From Allium sativum (lineage: Eukaryota > Streptophyta > Magnoliopsida > Asparagales > Amaryllidaceae): a stretch of DNA of 64,000 nucleotides. The stretch is taken from assembly GCA_030737875.1 (NCBI GenBank), contig CM060909.1:29843659-29907658 (forward strand), in the 5' to 3' direction. The notes beneath the pieces are model-generated. The model was not told where the DNA came from and did no database searches. It saw only the letters and a program-made list of their open reading frames with translations. The translations under genes and the position numbers were made by a program. Positions 1 to 11,677 of the stretch are shown here, piece by piece. Each line of letters starts with the position of its first letter. The stretch's first letter is position 1.

Positions 1-1157
1 AGAATAGTGCCTTCAGTTTGTCTAGTCCTAAGACAACGTGAATGGACGAATGCCTGACAGAGTATATCTAATGGATCGCGTAAGTTGATCTCTTCAAACG
101 TACTTATATTTGGTGGCCGAGGAATTTGTTTCTCTTAGCTTTATACCCATGGTATTTTTAGGGAAATCAATTTGTGATTTGGCGGGTATGACAATGTGAC
201 ATTCAAAGTGAATGGTGGTCAGGTGTTCCAAAAGATACGTTATGACCTCAAGCCTCATCAACCGGGAAATGACAGAAATTGGGCAGGCATCATGGCTAGG
301 TGGGTCGCTCCCATTAGGGTGCATGTCACCTATCTAGAGAAAGTCCATTTCATTCTTTTATCTATTTTCGATGTTGTCCCTTTTTGGGAAACGGGGGGTA
401 GTACTCAACCGTTGGTGGTATACATTCGATACGCTCAAGCGAAATGAGTGGTTGGTCACGTGTGGGCCGGGTTGCAAGACGTTCTTGTCGAACCCCGTGT
501 ATTCGCCTCTAGAGATACGCTATCGGCAGGTGGTCCCATACCTTGTCATAGTCGGAATCCAATCTCCAATAAGCACCCGCAGTTTTGTTTGTATACTATA
601 TATGTGGAACGTGAGATGCAAGCGTTCTGCTAGATTGTTAATTACTTGTGATTAGACATTATTATAATATCAAAGAAGTATTGATTTCCAAAAGTGTTTT
701 GGTTATCGTAAGGTAAAAACCGTCCGTGTTTATGTGTCGATCGGTCTTACGATTACCTTTTCTTTTGAAAAGGATTTTGAAAAGTTAAACCAAATGATTT
801 GAGTTTACTCACACCAGTCCCATGACTTACCCAGAGTTTATTTTGTTTTGTTTTCCTTAAACTCTTGGGTGCCCAAATTTGTACGGGTAGTCAAGTAGTT
901 CAGGTCTTTACAGATATACTTGGAGGACCTTGAAGCAGGAGGCTTCATGATTATATAGCTATTGTTATTTCCGCTGTGTGTGAGTGTTGTACTCTGATAA
1001 TGTTATTCTATATATATATACTATTTTATTTCAAAGTTATGTTATATATTATATTTATTCGTTCCGCTGTGAGATTCGTATTACTCTGATTCTGTTCTTT
1101 GGTGATCTTCTTCTTCTTCTGTTCTAAATTTTTCTATCTTATCTATTCTCACCCTCT
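1..1157 (+). mobile_element. 3' part of the 5' LTR of the outer plus-strand element (truncated)
   Basis: This stretch aligns by eye, nearly without gaps, with 46518-47683, the last part of the 3' LTR of the same element. Shared landmarks are the AAGGTAAAAACCGTCC block near 710, the TTCCGCTGTG motifs near 970 and 1070, and a CTTCTTCTTCT tract. Similarity stops at CTCACCCTCTA (1157). The last 98 bp of the LTR (47684-47781 in the other copy) and the primer-binding site are therefore missing, probably by a deletion across the LTR/interior junction. The LTR start lies outside the window. No protein-coding gene is supported here. Confidence 0.8.
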
Positions 1158-2563
1158 AGTATTTGTTATTTGATATAAAGTTGTTTTATGTTGTGGAGAT
1201 TTATTGGTTGAGTTGTTTATAAGTTCTGGTCGATCAGCTTGATCCACTATATCGATAGGAGTTCTAAACGCTTGAATACGATAAACCGACACAGTATGTT
1301 TTAAAAAAGGGTAATGGAATAATTTTACCCAAATTATATTTTGATATAAACAAAATATTAATATTTGAAGTATTATAGTATATTGGATGTGTTAATTGTT
1401 ATATAAATCGAATAAAGCTTAAAGTTGAGTTGGTTATGTATATGTAACCAAGTAGAATTCATACAAGTGAAATATATGAAATATAAATAAATTAAATCTG
1501 AAATTTAAATCAGAATTGGAATTGAAATTCCCAAAATTTGGAAAAGTGATTGTAAACGGATTTGGATTAAATATATGAAAATTTTAAAATCCTAGGAGAT
1601 TTTAAATTGTTTAAGGCATTGCAAATGGTATTTTGAAATAAATTTCAAAATGGAAGCGTTTAGATATGGTTTTGAAAGGGATATAGTATTGAACTCACTT
1701 TGATAGTTGGGAAATAACTCTGATGATGCTGGCCACATCATCAGTGTTCATTTTCGAGTTGTAAGTGATGGATTACTACCAATGAAATTGTTTTAAATTG
1801 TTTGAGGAAAACAAGTTAGATGAAATCCAAAAAGGGATATTTTATTTTTGTGAAAAGCAAAGTTATTTAAACTCCCAGGAAGGATTGTTTGAACAAAAAC
1901 AAATTTAAGCAGAAATTTGTGAAAACAAGCTGAAATTGAATTGAAACCAATTAACCGGAAATTGAATTAGAATATAACATGTCAAGTAAAATCATATTTT
2001 GAATTATGAGATAAGAATCTGAAATGGTATTGGATTGATGAGGTAGGAGTTTGGAATCAAGGATGGAACCTTGGTTTGAAATGGAATTTGGCTTTGGATA
2101 AGCGAATAATTGTGTTGAGATTTGATTGATTGGAAATCAATTGGTACATATGGATATATGATCAACAGGTATTGAGTAGAAGCAAGTGCAAGAATATAAT
2201 GATATGCTCGACAAAAAGGCACATGTTTAAATTCCATATGAGGTTTTATGTGCCGAATCGGCAAGCCACTTGGCTTTTTGATTTTCTTTTTGAAAGGAAA
2301 GGGCCTAGAGAGGCTAGTGGGGTTTGAACTATTGACCGGTACAAAGGAGGTGCTGACGAAATTTTTCGAAAATTTCGGGTGTTAGTAAATTTTCAGGATT
2401 TTTGGAAATTTTCGTTAGTAGGAATAAATTAAAATTTTGATTGGAATAAATGGGTTCAGTTGAAACTAAAGTTAAAAGTAAACAAATAATTTGTAACCAG
2501 TTAGTAGGGTATGTTTTCGACCTTAGCAATTTCGAGGACGAAATTATTTTAAGGGGGGAAGAA
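1158..2563 (+). mobile_element. Non-coding interior of the outer long-LTR element
   Basis: This AT-rich interior lies between the truncated 5' LTR and the polypurine tract. No gag or pol similarity is seen in any frame. Around 2260-2400 it resembles, in sense orientation, the interiors of the minus-strand array: a CTTGGCTTTTT stretch (2270), then ACAAAGGAGG (2341) and GAAATTTTTCGAAAATTT (2358). Near its end it carries CGAGGACGAAA followed by a purine tract, the standard pre-3'LTR signal of gypsy elements. I infer a large-LTR, non-autonomous element (LARD-like) relying on proteins made elsewhere. Confidence 0.65.
2551..2563 (+). other. Polypurine tract of the outer element
   Basis: An AAGGGGGGAAGAA run lies directly before the LTR start TGTAACGACCC. 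This is the expected plus-strand primer site for reverse transcription. Confidence 0.85.
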
Positions 2564-3620
2564 TGTAACGACCCATATTTTTCAGTGATATAGTAATTAA
2601 TTTATTTAATTGTTTAAATAGTAATTTATAGATTTAAATGGTTTAAATTAAATAATATTGAATATTTAATTAATATAAATAATAGAATAATATATTTAAT
2701 TTCGAAATAGTCAGAATTAGTGAATTGACAATATAATATGAACTGGACAATTTAAAATATTTAAATAAGCTTAGGATTGAATTAGAATAATGAATATATC
2801 TAAATAACGACAGTTTGAACGTATAATTATATTATAATTATAATCAAGCTTGAAATGGCGCGGCAGTTCGCTATTTGGCGATTTGAACTTCAAATGAATA
2901 TACAGAATCCGTTTTAAATCGGATTTCTGTGAAACAAGAAACGTTAGGAACTGGTGAAGTATACTTTTCTAATGGAAGAGAAAAATTGGTATTTCATTGT
3001 GTAGGTTTTGATTTATGTCCAAATCAAATTTTAGAAAGGTCGCTATGGAATTCCTTTATAATTTATAACGATATATATAAGGAATTTCAATATAAATTTG
3101 AATATCGATACAACCGGGATTTGAATATCGAATTGTAAATCCCAGTGAAGCTGTATGATATTCTATTGTGAATATATACGATAATATTTATTTTTAAATA
3201 TTAAATTTAATTATTTTTAAATATATTTATATATTTAAATGGGTCATTTAGAGCTTTAATAATAGCCAGTTTTGCAAACGAACTCCATTTTTGATAAAAC
3301 TAATTTTGTTAGATCCGCTATATCAAATTATTGTTAGATTTCAATTTTCGTGATTTTTGAAGTCAGCTTGTGGCCATACGGATTTTTAATGTGAAAAACA
3401 TTCAGTATTTCGACGGTTAAAAATACGCTGTGTGAGCAAACGGAGTCGGAATTCGATGAAACCAGTTTCGTTGTGTCTGTAATGTCGAACTAAAGGTGCA
3501 TGTCCAGTTTCGTGATTTTTGGGTATCGTATGTGATCATACGGATTTTTAGAAGATAAATACAAACAACGGTTCATTAAAAATGAATAAAATAATCGATT
3601 AAAATATTATTTCCTCATCT

Positions 3621-3628
3621 TATAAATA
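3621..3628 (+). promoter_or_regulatory. TATA box of the outer LTR
   Basis: TATAAATA stands about 30 bp upstream of a C-rich ACTCACCTAACCCTAAAC stretch that is a plausible transcription start region. Similar TATA-then-pyrimidine arrangements occur in the solo LTR. The start site itself is inferred. Confidence 0.5.
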
Positions 3629-3796
3629 TATGACTTACTCACCTAACCCTAAACTACATTTCTTCGGGTCAAACGCAAAAAAAAATCCGCCGCCATCGTT
3701 TACATTCACAGTAAAGAAAAACCAACTTCGAAAATTTGGATCAATCCAAATAAATTCCTACAATTCATAAAACAATCATCTATAGATTCCCAGAGT

Positions 3797-3801
3797 GTTT
3801 G
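3797..3801. repeat. Target-site duplication GTTTG, left copy (array insertion)
   Basis: GTTTG immediately precedes the array terminus TGTAAGGACCC. The identical GTTTG follows the other terminus at 42914-42918. Together they mark one 5 bp staggered integration event for the whole array. Confidence 0.9.
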
Positions 3802-6682
3802 TGTAAGGACCCGTAACTTCCCCGGTAAGGAAAGAGCGGATTACCTTGAGAACAACCCACAACAGAACACAGACAGAAGAACATTTCATTGCTATTACAA
3901 CAATTCCATCAGATACAAGAATATACAGAGTATAATTGAATAAATTACATTTGACAAATATCAGAGATTACAATAAATTACATGGCAGCGGAAAATAATA
4001 CAAAGCACAACTGAAGGTGATATACGGATACAGAGCTTTCCGGATATCATTCCAGCTGTAAACCAGGATCCTATGAATATAAATCTGCAAAATCAAAACT
4101 ACTAGCGGCCCGTGCGGAAAATAGGGGCACCCAGAGTTTAGGTTAAAACAATAAACTCCAGGTCAGTCATGTGACTGGTGTGAGAACTAAAACAGTTATT
4201 TAAAGCTTTACTTTAAAAGAGAGTAATTCAAGGGACCACGCCGTATAACACGGAACGGGTTTCCTCCCACGAATACCAGTGCATAGAATAAACAGCGCAA
4301 TGCTTTTTTTTGAAAAATGAAGCTATTATAAGACCCAGGTCCCATCACACAATGCAATGCAAGCCGGAGGATAGGGTTTTACCTTATAACAACCAAAAAT
4401 GCTTGGTACGTTTAAAACAAATCATTTGATACTATAATAAGTGTATAGTGTCAAAAGAATTTCAATCATAAATATAAATCATAGGCGACATGAATGTCCC
4501 ATACCACTATGTCGCCATACTAGTTCTACAATTAAAGACGAAATACACGTATTGGAAATTGGGTTTCCGTCATGAGTCGAGGCAAGGGACAAGCTCCTCT
4601 CTGCGTTCGAGACACTCTAGCAAATGTCCCAGGGCTACGCACTCTGGGCAACCCTTGGATGCTTCAGGGTCGGTCCTCACTTACGTTAGAGGATTGGCAA
4701 TTCCTGAACACACGTTTCCCGGTCCTTACAGACCTATAATCGAGGCGCCTCATCCAACAACGACAAAGGTGAAAAGTATATAAATGTCAGGGCTGGTAAG
4801 TCACTGACACCACCAAAGCTAGAAAGAAACGTCGTGCTCTCCCTGCAGTCCGTATCCTGTTTTTGACTCATACCGAGGTGTGAGGCTCGCGAATTCACGT
4901 TATACACAAAGCTGCCACGTAGGTCGTGCTTTGATCATCAACCACAAGACTCTGCTTTTCAACAAAAGCCTTGATCATTGCATCTTAGCGTGCCACACAG
5001 GCAATTCATGCCATGCGATTGATATCTATCGATATATAACCTCTAAGCTCGTATGTCTCATAGAAGGGCGTTAAGCAAGAGAATAAATTCTCCGCCGCCA
5101 AACAGATATATATTTAATAGAAATCAATCAACACAGAATAAAATCCAATGTTAGACACACAATCCATTTACAAGTCCGTTCTGGGTCTGAACAAAACCGG
5201 AGGCACTTTCCTCGCATATCCATCCATCTCCAAGTACGTCTGGACGACCACCAACTATTTCCATCCTCTTGGGTGTACTGCCCAATCAGGATCGTCAGTA
5301 ATTATCCAAACGATGTGAAGACTTCCGGTCTTCAACCAACATCTTCATCTTCGACATATCGTCGAATCGGTTATTCAGAATGGGTGTAAACCCAGCCTTT
5401 CCGAACAACCCGCGTATATTAAAATGAATGTTACACAAACACAACATACGCCTCATTCCAATTCATATTCTCAGGGAAAAGTTCCCATTAATTTTATCCA
5501 AGATAAATTCTTTAAAATTTATCCTTTAATCTTCCTTTGGATGTCGTTTCAAACCAAATTATAGTTTTCCAAACTAGTCGAGATTAGCGAACCACACCGA
5601 AGTAATTATTTATTTTATTTCCCAATCCCAACCAATTCATCCCATGAAGCAAAACTGGTAATACTCCATATTTAACACCACAGTGTTGTCGGTAAAATTA
5701 ATTACCATTTCACGTTCAAATCTGATTAAAGATTTAACTATTGCCTTGGAGCAAAACTGGTGATACTCCATTCTTGCTCATTTGCCAAATTTGATAATTT
5801 GAATTATCAATTCACTTTTCAATCTAATTGCAGAATCAATAAAACTCCTTTTAATGGGTTAAAGAACTAGTGTCATTTAAAACACAATTCACGATAAACC
5901 CAAATCACATTCTATTTATTATCGGGTTGAAGAACTAGTATTATTTAAAACACAGTTCATGATAAACCCATGAATCAATTCGATTTAAACCATTTCAAAT
6001 CCAGTTTATTTATTTAAAAATAAATGGGTTTTAATTTCAGTTCTAAACTAGTTCATTTCGATAAAAACCTATTTTTATCTTTTCAAATATGGAGTTTTTC
6101 ATCCCAATTTTTCCCAAATCATTTCTTATGATTTTACACTAATTATTACTATTTTTAATAATTTTATCAAGGACCGTACAGTCGATTTCCATCAACGGCC
6201 ATCGAACTACACTTACAACGACCTTTTTCGAATTTGATTTGGACGTATCTCCAAATCCATCCGTTAGATTTCAAATTTCTAATATTCATTAGAAAGCTCT
6301 TTTCGATACGAACCCAACGGTTCTGGTTTTAGGAGAATTCGACGGTCGGATCTCCCGTAATGTCCGTTTGAAATAAATGGTCGAAATTCGCGAACTGCCG
6401 CGGCGCGACGCGTTCTATTCAGGCCAATATATTATATATATAATATATATAATATATATTTCGTCGATTTCTATTTAAAACGAATTTTATAAATAGTTTT
6501 TAAATTCGTTTCAAAAACAATTTCAACTTCCATTTCAATCCAAAGCAAAATTGAATTCTTCTTTATAAATTCGTTTTAAAATTCATTTCTATTCAATTCA
6601 AATTTCAATTCAATTTGAATTCATTTCAATTCGCTTTCAATTCAATTTGAATTTGTTTTCAATTCAATTCAATTTCAAAGTC

Positions 6683-7109
6683 GTTTTCTATTCGATTCAA
6701 TTCAAATTGGTTTTCTATTCGATTCAATTCAAATTGGTTTTCTATTCGATTTAAATCAAATTCGTTTTCTAATCAATTTAAATCAAATTCGTTTTCTATT
6801 CCATTTGAATTCAATTTGTTTTCTATTCAATTTAATTCGAAATCGTTTTCTATTCGATTCAATTCAAATTGGTTTTCTATTCGATTCAATTCAAATTGGT
6901 TTTCTATTCGACTTAAATCAAATTCGTTTTCTAATCAATTTAAATCAAATTCGTTTTCTATTCCATTTGAATTCAATATGTTTTCTATTCAATTTAATTC
7001 GAAATCGTTTTATATTCAATTCATTTCGAAATCGTTTTATATTCCATTCATTTCGAAATCATTTTATATTCAATTCATTTCGAAATCATTTTATATTCAA
7101 TTCATTTCC
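6683..7109. repeat. 27-bp minisatellite in LTR copy 1 (about 16 units)
   Basis: Units beginning GTTTTCTATTCGATTC recur exactly every 27 bp (6683, 6710, 6737, 6764 and onward), with several unit subtypes in a repeated order. Because 27 is a multiple of 3, reading frames stay open and give 9-residue-periodic pseudo-proteins in two frames. Confidence 0.9.
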
Positions 7110-7374
7110 GTTTTCTATTTGAATCAAATTCATTATATATTCAATTGAAATCAAATTCGTTATATATTCAATTCAAATCAAATTTATTATATATTCAATT
7201 GAAATCAAATTCCATTTCAAAATATTCGATTTCGAAATCACTTTTCAATATTCATTTTAAAATGAATAAAATCGATATAAATATCGTTCACGTCAAAATG
7301 GCGTCAATCTAATCAACACGGCTTCTTATAATTCTATTTTCAAATATTCTATTTCAAATATTTCTTTTTCAAAT

Positions 7375-7632
7375 ATTTCGTTCAACACATGACTAATCTC
7401 AACGGATGAGTACTGTCAACAAATGAACCTTTATTTTATATTGATAAGGAAGTAAATTTTATTATTAAAATATTTCGTTCAACACATGACTAATCTCAAC
7501 GGATGAGTACTGTCAACACATGAACCTTTATTTTATATTGATAAGGAAGTAAATTTTATTATTAAAATATTTCGTTCAACACATGACTAATCTCAATGGA
7601 TGAGTACTGTCAACACATGAACCTTTATTTTA
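7375..7632. repeat. 97-bp tandem repeat in LTR copy 1 (about 2.7 units)
   Basis: ATTTCGTTCAACACATGAC recurs at 7375, 7472 and 7569 (period 97). The core TTCAACACATGA also occurs, in the equivalent sense, in the chromovirus LTR repeats and in the solo LTR. Confidence 0.9.
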
Positions 7633-8301
7633 TAATATTCTTTATTTTCTAAATTGGAATGAGGCCCAATCAATCACCATATAATGTTAATTATAGGGAT
7701 TTTCATACATCACACGTATATAATAGCATTGAAAAATAATCAACCATCAACTAAAGTGCACTACACTGTATAAGCATCAAATATAGATATCTAATGCTTA
7801 TAACAGCCTGTCAATCAATCGATCGACATATTTAATCAATCAGGATGAGTGAACTTCAAATTTCATCCCAACACCCGTGTGGGGTTTCAAACAATCAAAC
7901 ACAGATTTTAGTTGTGCAGTTGGGCGATGTGTAAAATTTATCGACCCAATCAATATCAGTCAAATCAGTGTATATAAACAAATCGGCTGATTTGTTTATA
8001 AATATTCATTTATTCATTTTCACGTTAAAAATTATATTTTTAACGATCAAAATATTTTATTCAAACTATGAATATTCTGTTCGGTTTATTTATTCAATAA
8101 AATGATATTTTTATTTCTCTAACGTATTTTAGAAAATTTCGGGGACATAACGGCACGATACTAGAAACGGGACAAGGCCTAGCCTTATCCCCGGTCTAGT
8201 GAAGGCCCACGCCATTCACACATCAATCATAACAACTTCATTTCACCAAACAATTCAATTCAACCCAAATAATCTAACTAACTACACAACCAAACAAACA
8301 A

Positions 8302-8318
8302 GTCCATGGTCTGTGGAC
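8302..8318 (-). promoter_or_regulatory. Conserved LTR hairpin, copy in LTR 1
   Basis: GTCCA and TGGAC arms pair around a 7-nt loop TGGTCTG. The same arms and loop occur in seven LTR copies of at least four families here. In this copy the outer two stem pairs have decayed. The role is unknown. Confidence 0.55.
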
Positions 8319-8519
8319 GATTGTGTCGAGTGCTACTAAACACCGTCTGCATCCTAGTATATATATATATAACTAGAAAAAGAAATTGAAGAGTGAGAAG
8401 TTCTCACCGAAAGCTATCCAATACCACGACTCTTCATTTAGAGAAATCTTCATCGTTCTCGCCTTTCTTCACTTTCGTTGCCCGTAGCCACTATATATAA
8501 AAAATCATATTTTTACTTC

Positions 8520-8856
8520 GCTATTCAATATAAAAAATCGAATTTTTACTACGCTATTCAATATATGAAAATCGAATTTTTACTATGCTATTCAATATAT
8601 AAAAATCGAATTTTTACTACGCTATTCAATATATAAAAATCGAATTTTTACTATGCTATTCAATATATAAAAATCGAATTTTTACTGCTATTCAATATAT
8701 AAAAATCGAATTTTTACTATGCTATTCAATATAAAAAAATCGAATTTTTACTATGCTATTCAATATATAAAAATCGAATTTTTACTTTGCTATTCAATAT
8801 ATAAAAATCGAATTTTTACTATGCTATTCAATATATAAAAATCGAATTTTTACTAC
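8520..8856. repeat. 34-bp tandem repeat in LTR copy 1
   Basis: GCTATTCAATATATAAAAAT units recur every 34 bp (for example 8587 and 8621) with one shorter unit. Each unit contains the imperfect palindrome AAAAATCGAATTTTTA. Confidence 0.9.
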
Positions 8857-9443
8857 GCTACTATATAGATAAAAATTCTATTTTTACCTCGCTATTCTCT
8901 ATATAAAGATCTCGCCTTTTCAACTATAAAGATTTCGCCTTTTTAAATATAAAGATTTCGCCTTTTTAAATATAAAGATTTCGCCTTTTCAAATATATAG
9001 ATTTCGCCTTTTAAAATATAAAGATTATATTTTTAATACTTTAAAAATATAAAAATCATATTTTTATCTCACCACTATATCCAAATCCGATCTTTCTACA
9101 TTCAAATAAAAAAAATTACGATCTTTTCACCTTTAAAAATATCGTCTTTTATTCATTAAAAATCCGCCTTTTTAAGGTTAAAAATATCGCCTTTTCTATA
9201 TGAAAAATTCTAATTTTCTATTTTGAAAAATCCAATCTTTCTATCATGAAAAATCCAATCTTTCTTTACAAAACTATATATTTTCATTAACAAAAATATA
9301 ATCTATTTCTATAATAAAATTATAAACTTTCATATGTAAAAATATAAACTTTACCATTATAAAAATCAAGTCTTTTATATAAAAAAAATCAGTTCTTCCT
9401 ATAGTTAAAAATTCAGATTTACTATAATTAAAATTAATTAAAT

Positions 9444-9449
9444 ACTCAT
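9444..9449 (-). other. Mutated splice-donor-like site, LTR copy 1
   Basis: Sense sequence is ATGAGT where copies 2 and 3 have GTGAGT at the same place. The plus-strand change is C to T, so this copy would have lost the essential G of the donor. Confidence 0.4.
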
Positions 9450-9454
9450 TGTAA

Positions 9455-9735
9455 ACAGGTGGAGGGGGTGGGCTGTGTCGGGTGGTGCTGCGCCCTCTGG
9501 TGGTGGCAGCGGACTTCGATGCAGGTGGTGCGATGAGGAGGGGGGGAATAGGCAGATGGCTCCAGGGTGGCGGCGCGTTCGATGGGAGGCGGCTAGGGTT
9601 GGTTGCGGTGATCGAAGGGGGGGCTGTGTCGCAAGGGCAGAGGGGTGGGTTCGGAGGTGGCGCCAGGACCATCGGAGGCAGGGGTGACTGGTGGCAGGCG
9701 GCATCGAGATTGAGGGGGGGGGGGCTGTCGATAGT
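9455..9735 (-). other. GC-rich exon-like segment of LTR copy 1
   Basis: About 280 bp of GC-rich, low-complexity sequence lies in an otherwise AT-rich LTR, roughly 0.95-1.24 kb from the LTR start. On the sense strand it is C-rich and includes AACCCTAGCCGCC-like text reminiscent of plant 5' leaders. On the plus strand it shows G runs of up to 10. Open frames on both strands are compositional and not conserved between copies. Confidence 0.55.
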
Positions 9736-10691
9736 TTAGGTTTTTTTTTCTTTTTCGGCTTTGAAATTAGTTGAACGAGGGGGGGGGGTCTGGTTGTTTA
9801 AAGGGGGAGATATTTTTATTTTTAATTTATTTTCAAAAAGTAACTTTTCCATTCGACCTCGAAACAAGGCCCACCGCCTGTCGTCCATAGCTAATTACCC
9901 CCATTCCGAACACAATGGGATATGTATCGTAAGCTGATTCGATCGGTTTCCGTTAAAATCAACATATAACTCTATATATTGAATTTGAACGCGCATTTTT
10001 ATTTACCGGGGTCACATACTAACTCAAAAAATTCTAGAAAAATTATTTCTAGCCTCGTATTGACGATACGGTCCTAACAAAACTAGTTTCGTCGAATTCT
10101 GAGACTGTTTGAAAAATGGCCATTTTCCAGTCGATTAAAATCAACTGAAACTGGTCAAATGTGTTTACCTTTGCCACGCTCACATATTAATTCGAAAAAT
10201 TATGAAATTTGGAATCTAGCAATAATTTGACATCACAGACCCAACAAAAGTGGTTTCGTCGAAATCCGAGGTCGTTTGCAAAATTGCTATTTTTAAGGGC
10301 CTGAATTCCATAGCGACTATTCAGAATTTTCAACTGGACATATCTTTTGATTCCCGCTATGAAATTTCGATTATTCGGATTCGTTGGAAAGATATCATCA
10401 ATTAGATCCTAATGTTTTTGGTTTCACTAAAATCCGGATTGTTTTGCACCCGGTACATTCAATTGAAGTTTGAAATCGAATTATCGAACTATCGCGCCAT
10501 TTTCAATTCTATTTATAATTATATATAATTATTTATATTCTAACGACGGCGTATATAATATATATACGTCGAATTCAATTCAATACATTATTCATCATTA
10601 TTATTTAAAATAATTTATTTTAAATATTCAAAATTCGCTAAAATTGCCAAAATAAAAATTTTAAACTGGCTTAGATTTTCGTGTTATTACA

Positions 10692-10704
10692 ATCTCCCCC
10701 ACTT
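10692..10704 (-). other. Polypurine tract, interior 1
   Basis: ATCTCCCCCACTT (sense AAGTGGGGGAGAT) adjoins the LTR start. It is preceded in sense by CGGGGACGAAAAGTTTT, nearly the same pre-LTR signal as in the chromovirus at 35819-35847. Confidence 0.85.
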
Positions 10705-11665
10705 AAAACTTTTCGTCCCCGAAAAGGAACAAAGTTGAAAGTGGTTTGATTAATCAACTTTACATTCGATCTGGCTTCCATTCTCCAACTTTTCAGATTC
10801 TGAGAATTTTCAAATTTTCAAAAATTTGCCTAACACCCTAAATTTTCGAAAAATTTCGCCATAACCTCCCCTACACCGGGAGCCACGGGAAAATCCAAAC
10901 GGCTAGCCAATAGGCTCATAAAATCATCATCACCCAAACAAAACAGTAAATTATATAGTAAACATGTACCTATTTGTCGGGCAAAAAAATTTTATTCTCT
11001 GCTCTAGCCTCCTTGCTATAACCTGTTCAATGTAAGTATATGTATATGCAAGCAAATGCGTCTAATTTTCAATACAATTCAATATTTGATTCAATTAGGC
11101 ATAGTGGTTAAAATTATCAAACAAATAAACAAACAACACAAACATCAATCAATTAGTGAATTAACGTTTCAAATTCATAAATTTGATATATATACAAAAA
11201 ATCATGTATTCGATGCCAATTCACAACAATGTGTTCTAACTATATTGGTTTTGGTTCTCACACCAGTCTAATGGAAATATATAGATGTCACACCTTCGAA
11301 ACACGAACATAAATATTGATGATGGAGCTCCATCATCAAAATCATCTCCGAGCGACTAGAGCGTGATTCTATATCTATCTAATATATTAAAACTTCGAAT
11401 ATACGTTCATGACGCGTATATACAAAACCTTTATATATTGGATTGTCCATATTCAATATAAATAAATATTCAAATACGTATAAAATGGTTTAAATTTTCA
11501 AAACAAAATTGTTTTCAATTGGAAAATATACTCTTCACACCCGTTCTAGGATACTACTGATCCTATCTCTAACGAGTCATTCTAATTGGATATTACTAAT
11601 CCAATATCTGATGAATTCTTTCGTATGGTTCTAATGTGCCTTGTTCTCGAGCTCTGTAAACCAAA

Positions 11666-11677
11666 GCTCTGATACCA
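11666..11677 (-). other. Primer-binding site, interior 1
   Basis: GCTCTGATACCA is the reverse complement of TGGTATCAGAGC, the sequence pairing with the 3' end of initiator tRNA-Met in many plant gypsy and copia elements. It sits three bases from the LTR end at 11681. Confidence 0.9.

Larger units (their letters stand above)
2564..3801 (+). mobile_element. 3' LTR of the outer element, first part (U3 and promoter)
   Basis: The LTR starts TGTAACGACCC after the polypurine tract and is the first 1238 bp of an LTR of about 6.1 kb that resumes at 42919. The U3 is AT-rich and carries degenerate copies of a block built around 'GATGAAACCAGTTTCGTT' (near 3290-3360 and 3455-3540), which also occurs in the U3 of every other LTR in the window. 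A TATA box (3621) is followed by CT- and CCTAA-rich sequence typical of a plant leader. The array 3802-42913 inserted about 180 bp downstream of this TATA box. Confidence 0.85.
3802..10691 (-). mobile_element. LTR copy 1 of the array (6890 bp; 3'-most in sense orientation)
   Basis: Boundaries are TGTAAGG at the left and TTATTACA at the right, next to a PPT. From the right, in sense order, it holds U3 (10690-9850), a GC-rich exon-like segment (9735-9455), short A/T repeats with ATAAAGATTTCGCC units (9060-8890), a 34-bp array, a conserved hairpin (8302-8318), a conserved GC module (8130-8215), a 97-bp array, a 27-bp minisatellite, an (AT) tract near 6430, and the terminal block (5440-3802) shared with the other families. 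It differs from copies 2 and 3 by scattered substitutions. Its splice-donor-like GT is mutated (see 9444). Confidence 0.9.

Noticed and set aside
4490..5074. 97- and 64-codon plus-strand frames repeated in each array LTR
   Set aside because: They are antisense to the LTR, lie in the conserved terminal block, and are broken by indels in LTR 3 and the solo LTR.
6805..7148. Overlapping 105- and 110-codon plus-strand frames (also at 14684-15027 and 22284-22780)
   Set aside because: They are readings of a 27-bp minisatellite in two frames, with 9-residue periodic Phe/Ile/Asn/Ser peptides.
8520..8856. Regular repeats that might suggest a CRISPR-like array
   Set aside because: Head-to-tail repeats without unique spacers in a plant genome; simple tandem array.
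9274..9739. Pro/Ala-rich and Gly/Arg-rich frames on both strands of the GC-rich segment
   Set aside because: Overlapping compositional frames in GC-rich DNA; not conserved between the three LTR copies.
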